NCBI GenBank assembly: GCA_903871855.1 | Contig: CAIQIK010000012.1 | Coordinates: 1 to 64,000 of the forward strand | DNA from: an uncultured Caldisericota bacterium | GTDB taxonomy: Bacteria > Caldisericota > Caldisericia > Cryosericales > Cryosericaceae | Reading direction: 5' to 3' | DNA: 64,000 nucleotides | In this document: piece by piece, positions 52,402-64,000 of the stretch | Layout of the letters: each line of letters opens with the position of its first letter | How positions within the stretch are numbered: position 1 is the first letter of the stretch | Program-made: the position numbers and the translations under genes | Notes under the pieces: generated by a model | What the model was told of the DNA's origin: nothing | Seen by the model: the letters and a program-made list of their open reading frames with translations, nothing else | The model's database searches: none

Positions 52402-53067
52402 TCAGAAGTTGCCCTCCTCGACCTTTCGTCCACCGCGGAGCCGCACGAACGGCAGCCGCGTTGACTGGACGAGGTACAAATCATGGGTAGCCATAAGGAC
52501 GGTGGTGCCCTGACAGTTGGCATCATGGAGGACCTCGACGATCTTCTCTCCATTGCTCAGGTCAAGGTTCCCAGTCGGCTCGTCCGCAAGGATGATGTCA
52601 GGTTTTGCGATGAGTCCACGAGCGAGGGCGACACGCTGCTTCTCCCCCCCGGACAGCGAGCAGCATATTCGGCGCTGATATCCTGCGAGGCCAACCTTGT
52701 CCAGATGCTTGTCTACCTCTTGGCTGATGATCCGTTCGCCCACGCCTCGGACAGCCAGCGGCAGCGCTACGTTTTCGTATACAGTGCGGTCGAATAGCAG
52801 CATGTAGTCCTGGAACACCATGCCGATTCTCCGCCGCAGAGACGTGAGCGAGCCGCCGTGAGCCGCTGCAGTGTCCACTCCGTTTACCAGGATGGTGCCG
52901 TTTGTCGGCCGTTCGGCACGGTAGATGAGCCGCAGAACCGTGCTCTTGCCTGCGCCGGACTCGCCTGTCAGAAAAACGAACTTGCCAGGGTCTATCTTGA
53001 ACGTAATATCCCTGAGACCATAGTACCCATCATCATATCTCTTTGAGACGCTCAGCATTTGTATCAT
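52402..53067 (-). CDS. ftsE: Cell division ATP-binding protein FtsE
   Basis: LTGESGAGKSTVLRLIYRAERP, LSGGEKQRVALARGL, ILADEPTGNLD. Confidence 0.96.
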   Translation of the reverse strand: MIQMLSVSKRYDDGYYGLRDITFKIDPGKFVFLTGESGAGKSTVLRLIYRAERPTNGTILVNGVDTAAAHGGSLTSLRRRIGMVFQDYMLLFDRTVYENVALPLAVRGVGERIISQEVDKHLDKVGLAGYQRRICCSLSGGEKQRVALARGLIAKPDIILADEPTGNLDLSNGEKIVEVLHDANCQGTTVLMATHDLYLVQSTRLPFVRLRGGRKVEEGNF

Positions 53068-53930
53068 CAGCGTGTACCCAGCTCCTTGAAGCCGAGGCCC
53101 AGCGTCTCGGTCACGTCCATGATGGCGACGAAGGCATCGGGGTCAACCTCATGAACAATCTGTTTGAGATGCGATATCTGGCTCTGAGGTACGACGCAGA
53201 ATACAACTTCCTTGCGTTCGCCCGTGAAACCGCCAGTTGCAGTGAACTTCGTCACTCCGCGATCCAGTTCGACCATCACCTTGTCGGCGATGGTTTCTGG
53301 TTGGTTACTCACGACCCAGGCAGCCTTTGAGAAGGAGATTCCTTCTTGCACGAGATCGATGGCTTTTGCACAGATATAGAGTGACACGATTGAGTAAAGC
53401 GGTATTGTAATGCTGTGAAACGCGATGCCCGAAAAGGCGATGATCATCGCGTCAATGATCAGCAGGGTTGTACCGAAACTCAAGCCTATGCGTTCAGAAA
53501 GCAGCTGAGCAAGGAGATCGGTGCCCCCGGTGGAACCGAAGAAGCGAAAGATGATCCCAATCCCGACGCCCATGACGACGCCGGCGTAGACCGCTGAGAG
53601 AAGCATGTCCACATGGAAGCCACGCGTATATGGCATGATCGCATCAATAAGGAGTGACGAGATGATGGTTGCATACACTGAACGCCACAGGAATGCCTTT
53701 CCCAGCCTCTTGAGGCTCAGCAGGAAGAGCGGAGTGTTGAGGATGATGATGGTTCCGCCGATGGGAACGACTTTGAAGAAGTGGTTCAGTATGATCGCTA
53801 GTCCCGAGATGCCTCCGGGAGCCAGATTGACAGGGATGACGAAGAGGGCAAACGAAAGGGCGTAGATGAAGCACCCAATCGTTATGCCGACGACGTCACG
53901 AATCGCTCGAACGAAGGTTTTCCGTGTCAT
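53067..53930 (-). CDS. YitT-family membrane protein
   Basis: NLAPGGISGLAIILNH, GSTGGTDLLAQLL, C-terminal DUF2179-like TATGGFTGERKEVVFCVV; start at MTRKTFVRAIRD. Confidence 0.92.
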   Translation of the reverse strand: MTRKTFVRAIRDVVGITIGCFIYALSFALFVIPVNLAPGGISGLAIILNHFFKVVPIGGTIIILNTPLFLLSLKRLGKAFLWRSVYATIISSLLIDAIMPYTRGFHVDMLLSAVYAGVVMGVGIGIIFRFFGSTGGTDLLAQLLSERIGLSFGTTLLIIDAMIIAFSGIAFHSITIPLYSIVSLYICAKAIDLVQEGISFSKAAWVVSNQPETIADKVMVELDRGVTKFTATGGFTGERKEVVFCVVPQSQISHLKQIVHEVDPDAFVAIMDVTETLGLGFKELGTR

Positions 53931-55009
53931 GTCGCACACTTGCAAGGATGAAGTCCTGCAAGTCGCCGTCGAGAATCGCGTCAACATTCCCCTTCTCAAC
54001 ACCCGTACGATGGTCTTTCGCCAACTTGTAGGGTTGGAGGACGTAGGAGCGAATCTCGTTGCCCCATTCAGCCGACTTGAATACCCCGCGCACTTCTGAA
54101 ATCTGGGCATCGCGCTGCAGCTCCTGCTGCACAAACAGTCTGGACTTGAGAACAGCCATCGCCATTCGCTTGTTCTGCAATTGCGAGCGTTCATTCTGGC
54201 AGCTGGCCGAAATCCCCGTGGGAATGTGCATGATACGCACAGCGGTAGCGACCTTCTGCACGTTCTGGCCTCCATGGCCTGATGCGTGGTAGACGTCTAT
54301 GCGGAGATCACTCTCAGGAATTTCAACGTTCGTGTTGGTCTCTGGAATCTCAGGGATGACGTCTGCCGCCGCAAACGACGTATGGCGACGCTTGTTCGCG
54401 TCGAAGGGACTGATCCGGACCAGGCGATGTACGCCCTTCTCGTGCTTCAGAAGACCATAGGCATATTGTCCCTTGATGACTAGGGTGCAACCCTTGATGC
54501 CCGCCTCTTCACCCTGCATGTAATCTGTGACGAGTACTTCGAAACCCTGCCGTTCAGCATAACGGATATACATACGCATGAGCATTTCGGTCCAATCCTG
54601 TGCATCTGTTCCGCCCGCTCCGCTCGATAGTGACAAGATGGCATTGGACGCATCATAAGGACCGCTGAAATAAGCTGTCGTCTCAAGAATCTGCAAGTCA
54701 TGTTCGAGATGTTCGATGCCGTCAACAGCTTCGCGTTCGAGCTCAGGGTCCGGCATCCCGACAAGGAGGTCGAGCGCAGTCCGAGCGTTGTCCAACTCGG
54801 TCAGTGCTTTCTGGTGGGAAGCAATATCTGCTTCGATGCGCGCAATGCTGCCCATGATCTCAGCTGCACTTGTTTGGTCATTCCAGAAGCCGACAGCCGT
54901 GGTCTTGCTCCGCAGCTCTTCCAGCTGTGCCTGCCGGCTCGCCAGTCAGCCAGGCTGATAGAGTCCGGATATGCGTGCCTTACACTCTGAAACTCGCCTG
55001 CGCAGTGGT

Positions 55010-55023
<14 letters not shown>
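53896..55023 (-). CDS. prfB: Peptide chain release factor 2, with in-frame TGA (54946-54948) at codon 26
   Basis: SGAGGTDAQDW, ASGHGGQNVQK (GGQ motif), SPF anticodon-recognition motif (RISPFDAN). ATG 55023 has upstream GGAGAA and overlaps the secA end. Confidence 0.93.
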
Positions 55024-57553
<2,530 letters not shown>

Positions 57554-57663
57554 CAGAGAGGTACCTCCACGACAAAAGATGCTAGACTTGTCAACCCAAA
57601 CACCGCGCCGGCGTACTGAATTGTCACAGGGTTTGGCCGTTCAGTTTGTGCAGTAGCAGAATA

Positions 57664-57703
57664 CAGCTTTGACGTCGCTCATGAGACCGCGACGTCAAAG
57701 CTG
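57664..57703. repeat. 15-bp perfect inverted repeat between hpf and secA
   Basis: CAGCTTTGACGTCGC-(10 nt)-GCGACGTCAAAGCTG. Confidence 0.8.
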
Positions 57704-57750
57704 AACCAACAGTCGCCCATGTCGCTGCGACGACAGAGAGCCTCGCGTGG

Positions 57751-58287
57751 TCAGTCGATTTCAATAAGACCGTAGCCCCCATAGGTACGTTTGTACAGAA
57801 CACAAACCTTGTTGGACAAAGCGTTCCGGTAGACGAAGAACTGGTGCCCAAGCATCTCGATCTGAAGGATCGCCTCTTCTTCGGACATCGGAAGCACCTC
57901 AAATTCCTTGCGCTTCACGATGCTTTCAGGAGATTCTTCGACATCCTCTACCGGCACTTCGGATTGGAACAAGCCCTTGAGCTCAGCAACCGCTTTGAAA
58001 TCCCTCCGGAAGACCCGGGTGTGAAACTTGCGGATCTGTACGTCGAGCTTGTCGCATGCTGCATCGATAGAACCTTCCATGTCTGGACCCTGTCCTGAAG
58101 CCTTGATGATGCGGCCAGAGACCTCAAGCGTGAGTTCGCATGTATATTTACCTCGCAGGAGGTTCAGATTGGCCCCGAGCGTGGGTTCCTTGCGAAAGAA
58201 TTTGTCAAACCGACTGACCTTTTCGTTCAGATAGGCAAGAATGCGCGGAGGGATCTCAAGCGTCTTGGACTTATGTTCAACCTTCAT
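57751..58287 (-). CDS. hpf: Ribosome hibernation promoting factor (long form)
   Basis: Two-domain protein; C-terminal EEEAILQIEMLGHQFFVYRNALSNKVCVLYKRTYGGYGLIE. Confidence 0.93.
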   Translation of the reverse strand: MKVEHKSKTLEIPPRILAYLNEKVSRFDKFFRKEPTLGANLNLLRGKYTCELTLEVSGRIIKASGQGPDMEGSIDAACDKLDVQIRKFHTRVFRRDFKAVAELKGLFQSEVPVEDVEESPESIVKRKEFEVLPMSEEEAILQIEMLGHQFFVYRNALSNKVCVLYKRTYGGYGLIEID

Positions 58288-58326
58288 GTGTGCCTCCCTT
58301 TGCATCAGATTAGGCTCTTGCCTTCA

Positions 58327-58998
58327 TTAGCCTGACTGTATTGTAGCCCGACTACGAGCGAGGGTCAAGTACAAACATTGATGCGGACGCGCTTGCAGGA
58401 TGACGTTCGTGGCGGCACAGACCGTAGCCCCAGTTGTCAGGACATCATCTACGATGATTACCGTCTTGGCGTACAACTGGTCGACCGCCTGAGGCGAAAG
58501 CTCGAACACACCATCGACATTTTTCAGGCGTTCCATATCTGACAACTGTGTCTGAAGAGGCGTGCGACAGGTCTTGAGCAAATAGCCACTGCCATAGTCA
58601 CCGCCTACACCCGTGGAAAGTATTCTGCATGCGACGTGTGGGAAGTGATGGGGATCTCTCTCATTCCGCGTACCGAACCGCGGAATGGGGACAAAAACCG
58701 GACAGTCTCCCAGTGGAAGAGTTCTTACGAGGCTCATCAGCATGCCGGAAAGCTGCCCAGCCAACTGATACTCACCTTGTACCTTCATCTGCAGAATTGC
58801 CTGTCGCAATGTTCCTTCATACCAAAACGCAGAAAAGCCCGACGCCCGACCAGCAGCGAGATGGGCGTCGCTCCATCCCGGGTCACACATTCGAAATAGA
58901 GAAGCACAGCCAGGGCAGATAGGAAGGTCCGACTCCTCACCGCAGAGAAAACAGGCCTTGTCAGCGAGGACTTGACGAAAAATCGAGAGAACGCTCAC
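58327..58998 (-). CDS. ComF-family phosphoribosyltransferase-like protein
   Basis: N-terminal zinc cysteines (CFLCGEESDLPICPGC), PRPP-binding VIIVDDVLTTGATVCAA. Confidence 0.92.
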   Translation of the reverse strand: MSVLSIFRQVLADKACFLCGEESDLPICPGCASLFRMCDPGWSDAHLAAGRASGFSAFWYEGTLRQAILQMKVQGEYQLAGQLSGMLMSLVRTLPLGDCPVFVPIPRFGTRNERDPHHFPHVACRILSTGVGGDYGSGYLLKTCRTPLQTQLSDMERLKNVDGVFELSPQAVDQLYAKTVIIVDDVLTTGATVCAATNVILQARPHQCLYLTLARSRATIQSG

Positions 58999-60047
58999 GG
59001 GTTGGGGCGTTCCAGAACAGCCTTCAGCCGAGTGATACGGTCTACTCTGGTCTGATCGAGTCGCACGATAGACTCGTCAGCCACGCGCGAGATACTTCCA
59101 CCGAGAACACGCCGAGCAGCCTGTTGTGGTGAGTCTCCTGGTTGGAAGGCATCGAAGCCACAGCAAGCGGCCAACTGAGAGACCTTTGGATCGTAGGCGA
59201 GTGCTACCAGCGGCGACCGCGCGGCGACCGCCGCTGCAGCCATATGATATCGTCCGGCAATAGTCAACGTAGCAGAACAGCAGAGGTCCAGCAGTTCCAG
59301 TGGCTGAGGCGAGCTGATGAGTTCTGATGGCGTGAGCAGACGGCCCCGAACAGCCCGTGTGAATGCCAGGTCTGCTGCCGGAAAGAGCACGACCAGATCA
59401 AGCCGGGCAGATGATTGGGACCCGAGGCAGTCGAGAAATGAGGCCGTCTCTTCTGGCGTCCACCCGAAGCGTTCGTTGACACAGGCGACGATCCGGGACT
59501 TGCGGCGAGCACCTGTAACAAGTTCACCGCGTCGGTTGACGAGATAGGAAAGCCCGGCATCGGACGACACGGAAATACTTGGTGTTCGAATCCCGCAACC
59601 GAGCAGGAGGTCTCTTGAGGCGTCATCGCGTACATCAATGAGGATCATGCGGCTGAAGACGGCCCTGACCAGACGACGGATCCATAGCCGCTTGACTGGG
59701 CCGATACCCTGTGCGTAGGAGATGACCCCCTTCTTGTACAGCGTTGCCACCAGAGGAATGCCCAAATAGTACAAGCTGCTTCGCCAGCTGGTGACGTCCT
59801 GGATGAGACCTCCCCCGCCCAACATCACATAGTCACACTCTCTGAGAGCTGCTCTCATCGCTGTCAGGTCATGTCGATCAACGAGCGTGTACCGCGGACA
59901 GACGAGGGTGGCATACTGGCCCGGTTCATTGACTGCAAACACCGCTTCACAGTTGATATTCGTCAGTTCATCCTGCACAGCCGAGAAAATGAGCTCGTCG
60001 CCGAAATTGCCAAAACCATAGTAGCCCAAGACGAGAATTCGGCTCAT
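58995..60047 (-). CDS. csaB: CsaB-like polysaccharide pyruvyl transferase
   Basis: ILVLGYYGFGNFGDELIFSAVQ, LGGGGLIQDVTS, GRYHMAAAAVAARSPLVAL. Confidence 0.9.
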   Translation of the reverse strand: MSRILVLGYYGFGNFGDELIFSAVQDELTNINCEAVFAVNEPGQYATLVCPRYTLVDRHDLTAMRAALRECDYVMLGGGGLIQDVTSWRSSLYYLGIPLVATLYKKGVISYAQGIGPVKRLWIRRLVRAVFSRMILIDVRDDASRDLLLGCGIRTPSISVSSDAGLSYLVNRRGELVTGARRKSRIVACVNERFGWTPEETASFLDCLGSQSSARLDLVVLFPAADLAFTRAVRGRLLTPSELISSPQPLELLDLCCSATLTIAGRYHMAAAAVAARSPLVALAYDPKVSQLAACCGFDAFQPGDSPQQAARRVLGGSISRVADESIVRLDQTRVDRITRLKAVLERPNP

Positions 60048-61514
60048 CTAGCTCCGGGGTGCCGTCCGACGATGCGCAAGCACACGGAACATGAAATAGA
60101 AGATACTCCCCACGCGCCGTATACGGCTTGGCTGAACGACCAGTCTGTATAGCCACTCCGTGCCAGTCTTCTGAACGAATCGAGGGGCTCGGCGGACGAG
60201 TCCGCTCCAGACATCGAATGTGCCGCCTACCCCAATTGCGATAGGGATACCCATGTCGCGATGGTGCCAGATCCATTTCTCCTGGGCTCCCCCGCCCATG
60301 CCGACCAAGAGAATGTCGACGTGCGCTTCCTGGATTTCGTGGATTATGTGCGCTTCCTCTGCTGCATCGAAGTAGCCGGAATGGTAACCGACAACATGAA
60401 GATTCGGGTAACGTGTCATGGCGTTGGAGGCGGCCCGTTTGACGATATCCGGCTTTGCACCGAGGAAGTACACGCGGTAGCCCTGGCGCTCGGCGAGTGC
60501 CAGCAGAGAACCCGAAAACTCGATGCCGGGGATGCGGTTCTCGATGCGTGAACCCAGCATGCGTGCTCCCCAGACGATGCCAACGCCGTCAGCAACGACC
60601 AGATCCGCCTGCTGGACAATTGCCAGAAACTCGGTGTCCCTGAACGCACGAGCTGCCATTTCGCCATTCAGCGTCACAACGAGGTGAGGTGCTCCGCTTG
60701 TCACGAAACCGTCTGCGATCTCGAGAAGCTCGTCGATATCCCTGTCGCTGATAGAAATGCCAAAGAAGTCGATGCTGTCGACATGTTCCCGGGGTGATCG
60801 GAGTACAATACCCACAAACCGCGGAAGCGAGAGGATCCGAGGCAACCGCTTGGGATCGAGGACGAACCGGTAGAGCCACTCAAGACCGAGTCTCTGGATG
60901 TGGTCAGGTGCGCGTTTAAACTCACCCGACAGGACGTTGTAACTTCCTCCGACACCCATGGCAAATGGGATCCCCATCGCGGAGAGGTTGGCGGCAAGAA
61001 ACTTTTCCTGCTTGGGACTACCCATGCCGACGAACATGATGTCCGCTCTGGCAGCTGCGATCTCTGCAACCAGGGCAGACTCATCAACGGCAGTGAAGTA
61101 CCCGTCGCGTGATCCGGCTACAACGAGACCAGGGTATCTCTCCTTCACGATTGTCACCACTCTGGACAGGACTTCCGGGCGTGACCCAAGAAGAAAGAGG
61201 CGCCATCCACGTGTATCTGCCAGCTCGAGCAGCCGCAAGAACAGATCGACACCGGTGACTCGGGACTTGATACGCTCGTGGTAGAACACGCGGGAAGCCC
61301 AGATGATTCCTATGCCGTCGCAGAAATTCAGGTCGCTTTTTCGCAGGACCTTCTGAAGGGCTTTGTCCTGTTTAGCCTTAATAACCTTCTCAGGATTGAT
61401 GGCCACACCCATATGCGGAGTGCGCGACGCAACGAAGCCCTCGACAACAGTGAGAGCTTCGTCGATGTCCAGGTTGTCGACCGGAATACCGGCGACGTGG
61501 ACTCGTTCAGCCAT
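60048..61514 (-). CDS. Tandem-duplicated WecG/TagA/CpsF-family glycosyltransferase
   Basis: Two TagA-type domains: AINPEKVIKAKQD...FCDGIGIIWASR...MGSPKQEKFL...GVGGSYNVLSGEFKRAP and TLNGEMAARAFRD...VADGVGIVWGAR...MGGGAQEKWI...GVGGTFDVWSGLVRRAP. Confidence 0.93.
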   Translation of the reverse strand: MAERVHVAGIPVDNLDIDEALTVVEGFVASRTPHMGVAINPEKVIKAKQDKALQKVLRKSDLNFCDGIGIIWASRVFYHERIKSRVTGVDLFLRLLELADTRGWRLFLLGSRPEVLSRVVTIVKERYPGLVVAGSRDGYFTAVDESALVAEIAAARADIMFVGMGSPKQEKFLAANLSAMGIPFAMGVGGSYNVLSGEFKRAPDHIQRLGLEWLYRFVLDPKRLPRILSLPRFVGIVLRSPREHVDSIDFFGISISDRDIDELLEIADGFVTSGAPHLVVTLNGEMAARAFRDTEFLAIVQQADLVVADGVGIVWGARMLGSRIENRIPGIEFSGSLLALAERQGYRVYFLGAKPDIVKRAASNAMTRYPNLHVVGYHSGYFDAAEEAHIIHEIQEAHVDILLVGMGGGAQEKWIWHHRDMGIPIAIGVGGTFDVWSGLVRRAPRFVQKTGTEWLYRLVVQPSRIRRVGSIFYFMFRVLAHRRTAPRS

Positions 61515-61537
61515 TGTCCACTCGGGGCGTCTGCGCT

Positions 61538-62854
61538 CTACAGACGAACGTACCAGGGTTGTTGGAGAACGTCTGCGTCATGTTCGAACACCCCCCTGAA
61601 GTCACACAGAATCACGCACCCAGCTGCTGCGATAACAATCTTTTTCACGCGCTCATAGTCCACATTTCCCTGTCGAATCGGCAAGACAAGTGCGTCTGCC
61701 CACAACGAGCCCGCATCGATGTCTGTTTCGCGTCCGAATTCCTTGGGCGCCTCAGCAATGCTGTCGAAAACACGCACTTCGGCTCCTTCCTTCGCAAGCG
61801 CTGTGGCAAGGTCAACGGCTGGACTCACAGAAACGTCGTCCGAGTAGTCCTTCATGGCAATGCCGACGAACAGTACATGCTTGCCCGTAAGTCCACCCAT
61901 CCTTCTGGACATGCGCCCGGCGATGTAACCAGGCTGAGCGGCGTTTGCCCGACGTGCAGAGACGAAGGTCGGCAGCAAGTCGCTGCATTCGTCCTGACTT
62001 GAGAGTGATCCGAACAGATAGGGCGAGGCATAGGGGATGCAGTGCCCCCCGACGCCGATGCCAGGCATGAGAATCTTGACTCTCGAGTGGGTATTGCAAG
62101 CCTCAATAAGTTCCCAGGTAGGAATATCGAAGCGATTCGCAAAGCGCGCCAGCTGGTCGGCGACTGCGATGTTGACGTCTCGCTGAGCATTCTCGAACAT
62201 CTTCGCCGCTTCCACAAGTTCAATGGAGGACGCTTTGAAGACAGGTTCGCGATTGACGGCCCCGAGCACCTGAGTCGCGCGGTCGAGGCTCCTGGCGTTA
62301 ATGCCCCCGACGACCAGTGGCATATTGCGAAACTCATCATAGGCGTGCCCTTCGGCTATTCGCTCCGAAGAATACGCGAGGTCGAAGTCGATGCCTGCTG
62401 CCAGTCCGCTTGCGTGTTCCAGCGTGGAGAGCACGAGGCCGCGGGTCGTGCCGACAGGTACGGTAGACCGGCAGATGACAAGATCCTCCTTCTTGAGGAG
62501 CTTGCCAACCTCGGCGCAGGCGCCCGCCAGCATGCTCATGTCCAGAGTCCATGAATTGTCGATAGGGATGCCGACTGTAATAATGAAGGCTGCCACGTCC
62601 TTCGGGAGTTCATCGAACTTGCTGGTAACGTTGAGACTGCCATTTGCAAGACACGTTCGGAGGACATCATTGACCGGTATGCCGTCGAAGTCCTCGCGCA
62701 TACCGAGCGAAGAGGCCTTGATGGACGCGATGCGACGTGGGTCGATATCGACTCCCGAGACCTGAAAGCCGTCCAGTGCATAGGTAAGTGCAAGAGGCAG
62801 GCCAACATACCCAAGACCGACAATCGCAAGCTTCCTTTCCATCTTTTCCTCCAT
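61538..62854 (-). CDS. Nucleotide sugar dehydrogenase (UDP-ManNAc/UDP-Glc dehydrogenase family)
   Basis: LAIVGLGYVGLPLALTYALDGFQVSGVDID, ICRSTVPVGTTRGLV, PGIGVGGHCIPYASPYL. Confidence 0.93.
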   Translation of the reverse strand: MEEKMERKLAIVGLGYVGLPLALTYALDGFQVSGVDIDPRRIASIKASSLGMREDFDGIPVNDVLRTCLANGSLNVTSKFDELPKDVAAFIITVGIPIDNSWTLDMSMLAGACAEVGKLLKKEDLVICRSTVPVGTTRGLVLSTLEHASGLAAGIDFDLAYSSERIAEGHAYDEFRNMPLVVGGINARSLDRATQVLGAVNREPVFKASSIELVEAAKMFENAQRDVNIAVADQLARFANRFDIPTWELIEACNTHSRVKILMPGIGVGGHCIPYASPYLFGSLSSQDECSDLLPTFVSARRANAAQPGYIAGRMSRRMGGLTGKHVLFVGIAMKDYSDDVSVSPAVDLATALAKEGAEVRVFDSIAEAPKEFGRETDIDAGSLWADALVLPIRQGNVDYERVKKIVIAAAGCVILCDFRGVFEHDADVLQQPWYVRL

Positions 62855-62856
62855 AT

Positions 62857-64000
62857 TCAGGACTGGTGGTGTGCTACAGCGTCAAGCACGCGGTCGAATT
62901 CAGCGATGCGGAACGACCAGTCAAAACGTCGGGACGATTGCACGCGGAAGCGACGGAGGTCTAGCGAATCTGTATCGAGGGTATCTTGCACTGCCGAGAC
63001 AAACTCCTGAGGAGTAGCTGCAAGTCGTACCATGTCTTCGCCGAATGCTCCGAGGGCGTGAATTGTCGACGAGACCACGGGTAGTCCAGCCGAGACATAT
63101 TCATAGAATTTCAGCGGGTCGACGCCCAAGGTCAGCGGCGATTCACGGAAGGGGATAAGCGCGACGTCGTACTGGGGAGCCTCCTGGGCGATCGCAGTCT
63201 GGGACAGCGTTCCCTTGAAAACGATGTTGGTATGGGTGGCCAGTTGGTCGCGCACAGCTGGAAGGGCGTCGCCGAAGCAGTCAATCTCACAGTCTGAATA
63301 CGCGGCAGCAACAGCGCCGAGCGCCTGTACGTCGAACCATTCACGCATTGCCCCGACGTACAGGAATCTGCGTTGCTTCGGCAGTGTGGTCAATGTGTCG
63401 AGCCACGTCACGGCAGGTGCGGCGAACAGCTCGTGGTCCACGCCGTTTTGGATCAGGCTGAGCTTATCCTCGTGCGACGAAAACTTGGCCGCAATTGTTT
63501 CGTTGGTGACAATTACAGCAGATGCGATGTTGGCAGTCCGAGCCTCAAGGCGGTCGACGGTAGTCTTGTTGAGGAGTCCTGGATAAGCGCTGTGGTCATC
63601 GACGCAGTCGTACACGACCGGAGCGCCAAGCAACTGAAGAGTTCTCGGGACAAACGGCAGATACGTCAGGATGATATCGGCTTCGGCCGTCCAGCCTCCA
63701 GCGAGACTTTGCAGATAGCGGTAGTAGGTGAGCGAATCGTGGTCTGCCACACGCTCATACTTCTTGAAGTACGGAAGCCACGGTGTCGGCGACGCTGTCC
63801 ACATATGCTCTCCCTGCTTGTGTGTGCCCGACCGCCAGGCATTTAGCTTCCACCACTGCTCACGGCGAGCCGCCGCTAGCCAGGTTACCGGGGCCTCGAC
63901 GTAGAGCACGTCATAGCCTCGTTCGGCCAATCGGCGGGCAAAGCGCTGTTTTCGGCTGGGGAACGAGCGATAGTTATTGGTACTGAGGACAAGCGCCTTC
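62857..64000 (-). CDS. Family 4-like glycosyltransferase, N-terminus beyond window edge
   Basis: Frame open to the edge (KALVLSTNNYRSFPSRKQRFARRLAERGYDVLYVEAP...); SLIQNGVDHELF, PLKFYEYVSAGLPVVSS. Confidence 0.88.
   Translation of the reverse strand, partial: KALVLSTNNYRSFPSRKQRFARRLAERGYDVLYVEAPVTWLAAARREQWWKLNAWRSGTHKQGEHMWTASPTPWLPYFKKYERVADHDSLTYYRYLQSLAGGWTAEADIILTYLPFVPRTLQLLGAPVVYDCVDDHSAYPGLLNKTTVDRLEARTANIASAVIVTNETIAAKFSSHEDKLSLIQNGVDHELFAAPAVTWLDTLTTLPKQRRFLYVGAMREWFDVQALGAVAAAYSDCEIDCFGDALPAVRDQLATHTNIVFKGTLSQTAIAQEAPQYDVALIPFRESPLTLGVDPLKFYEYVSAGLPVVSSTIHALGAFGEDMVRLAATPQEFVSAVQDTLDTDSLDLRRFRVQSSRRFDWSFRIAEFDRVLDAVAHHQS

Overview
Annotation from the sequence and the supplied ORF track only; no database searches were run. 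The window is a gene-dense, GC-rich bacterial chromosome segment. Taxon is not determined: the mix of deep-branching-type housekeeping genes would fit a Caldisericota/Cryosericota-like lineage, but that is a guess. A + strand array (recA ... murA, xer-type recombinase; about 1.3-42.5 kb) converges on a - strand array (VOC protein, priA-def-fmt, metK, gmk, ftsEX, prfB, secA, hpf, surface-glycan genes; about 42.7-64 kb). The least ordinary part is 15.2-24.6 kb, between relA/spoT and a tRNA-Ala(CGC). It holds a prenyltransferase/terpene-cyclase-fold protein, an AbiE-type toxin-antitoxin pair, dispersed palindromic repeats, a PspA + GIDE-domain envelope module, and a cassette of a small TM protein, a dCTP-deaminase-fold protein and a membrane protein. 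The strongest observations are: (1) prfB (RF2) has an in-frame UGA at codon 26, the position of the classical autoregulatory stop, but the downstream frame is 0 rather than +1, so the geometry implies UGA readthrough (or a sequence error or mutation) instead of +1 frameshifting; (2) a TagA/WecG/CpsF glycosyltransferase consisting of two fused tandem catalytic domains; (3) a PriA-like protein that keeps its zinc-binding cysteines but lacks recognisable Walker A and DEAH motifs; (4) the Dcd-like/membrane-protein cassette, in which the usual catalytic Glu position appears substituted.
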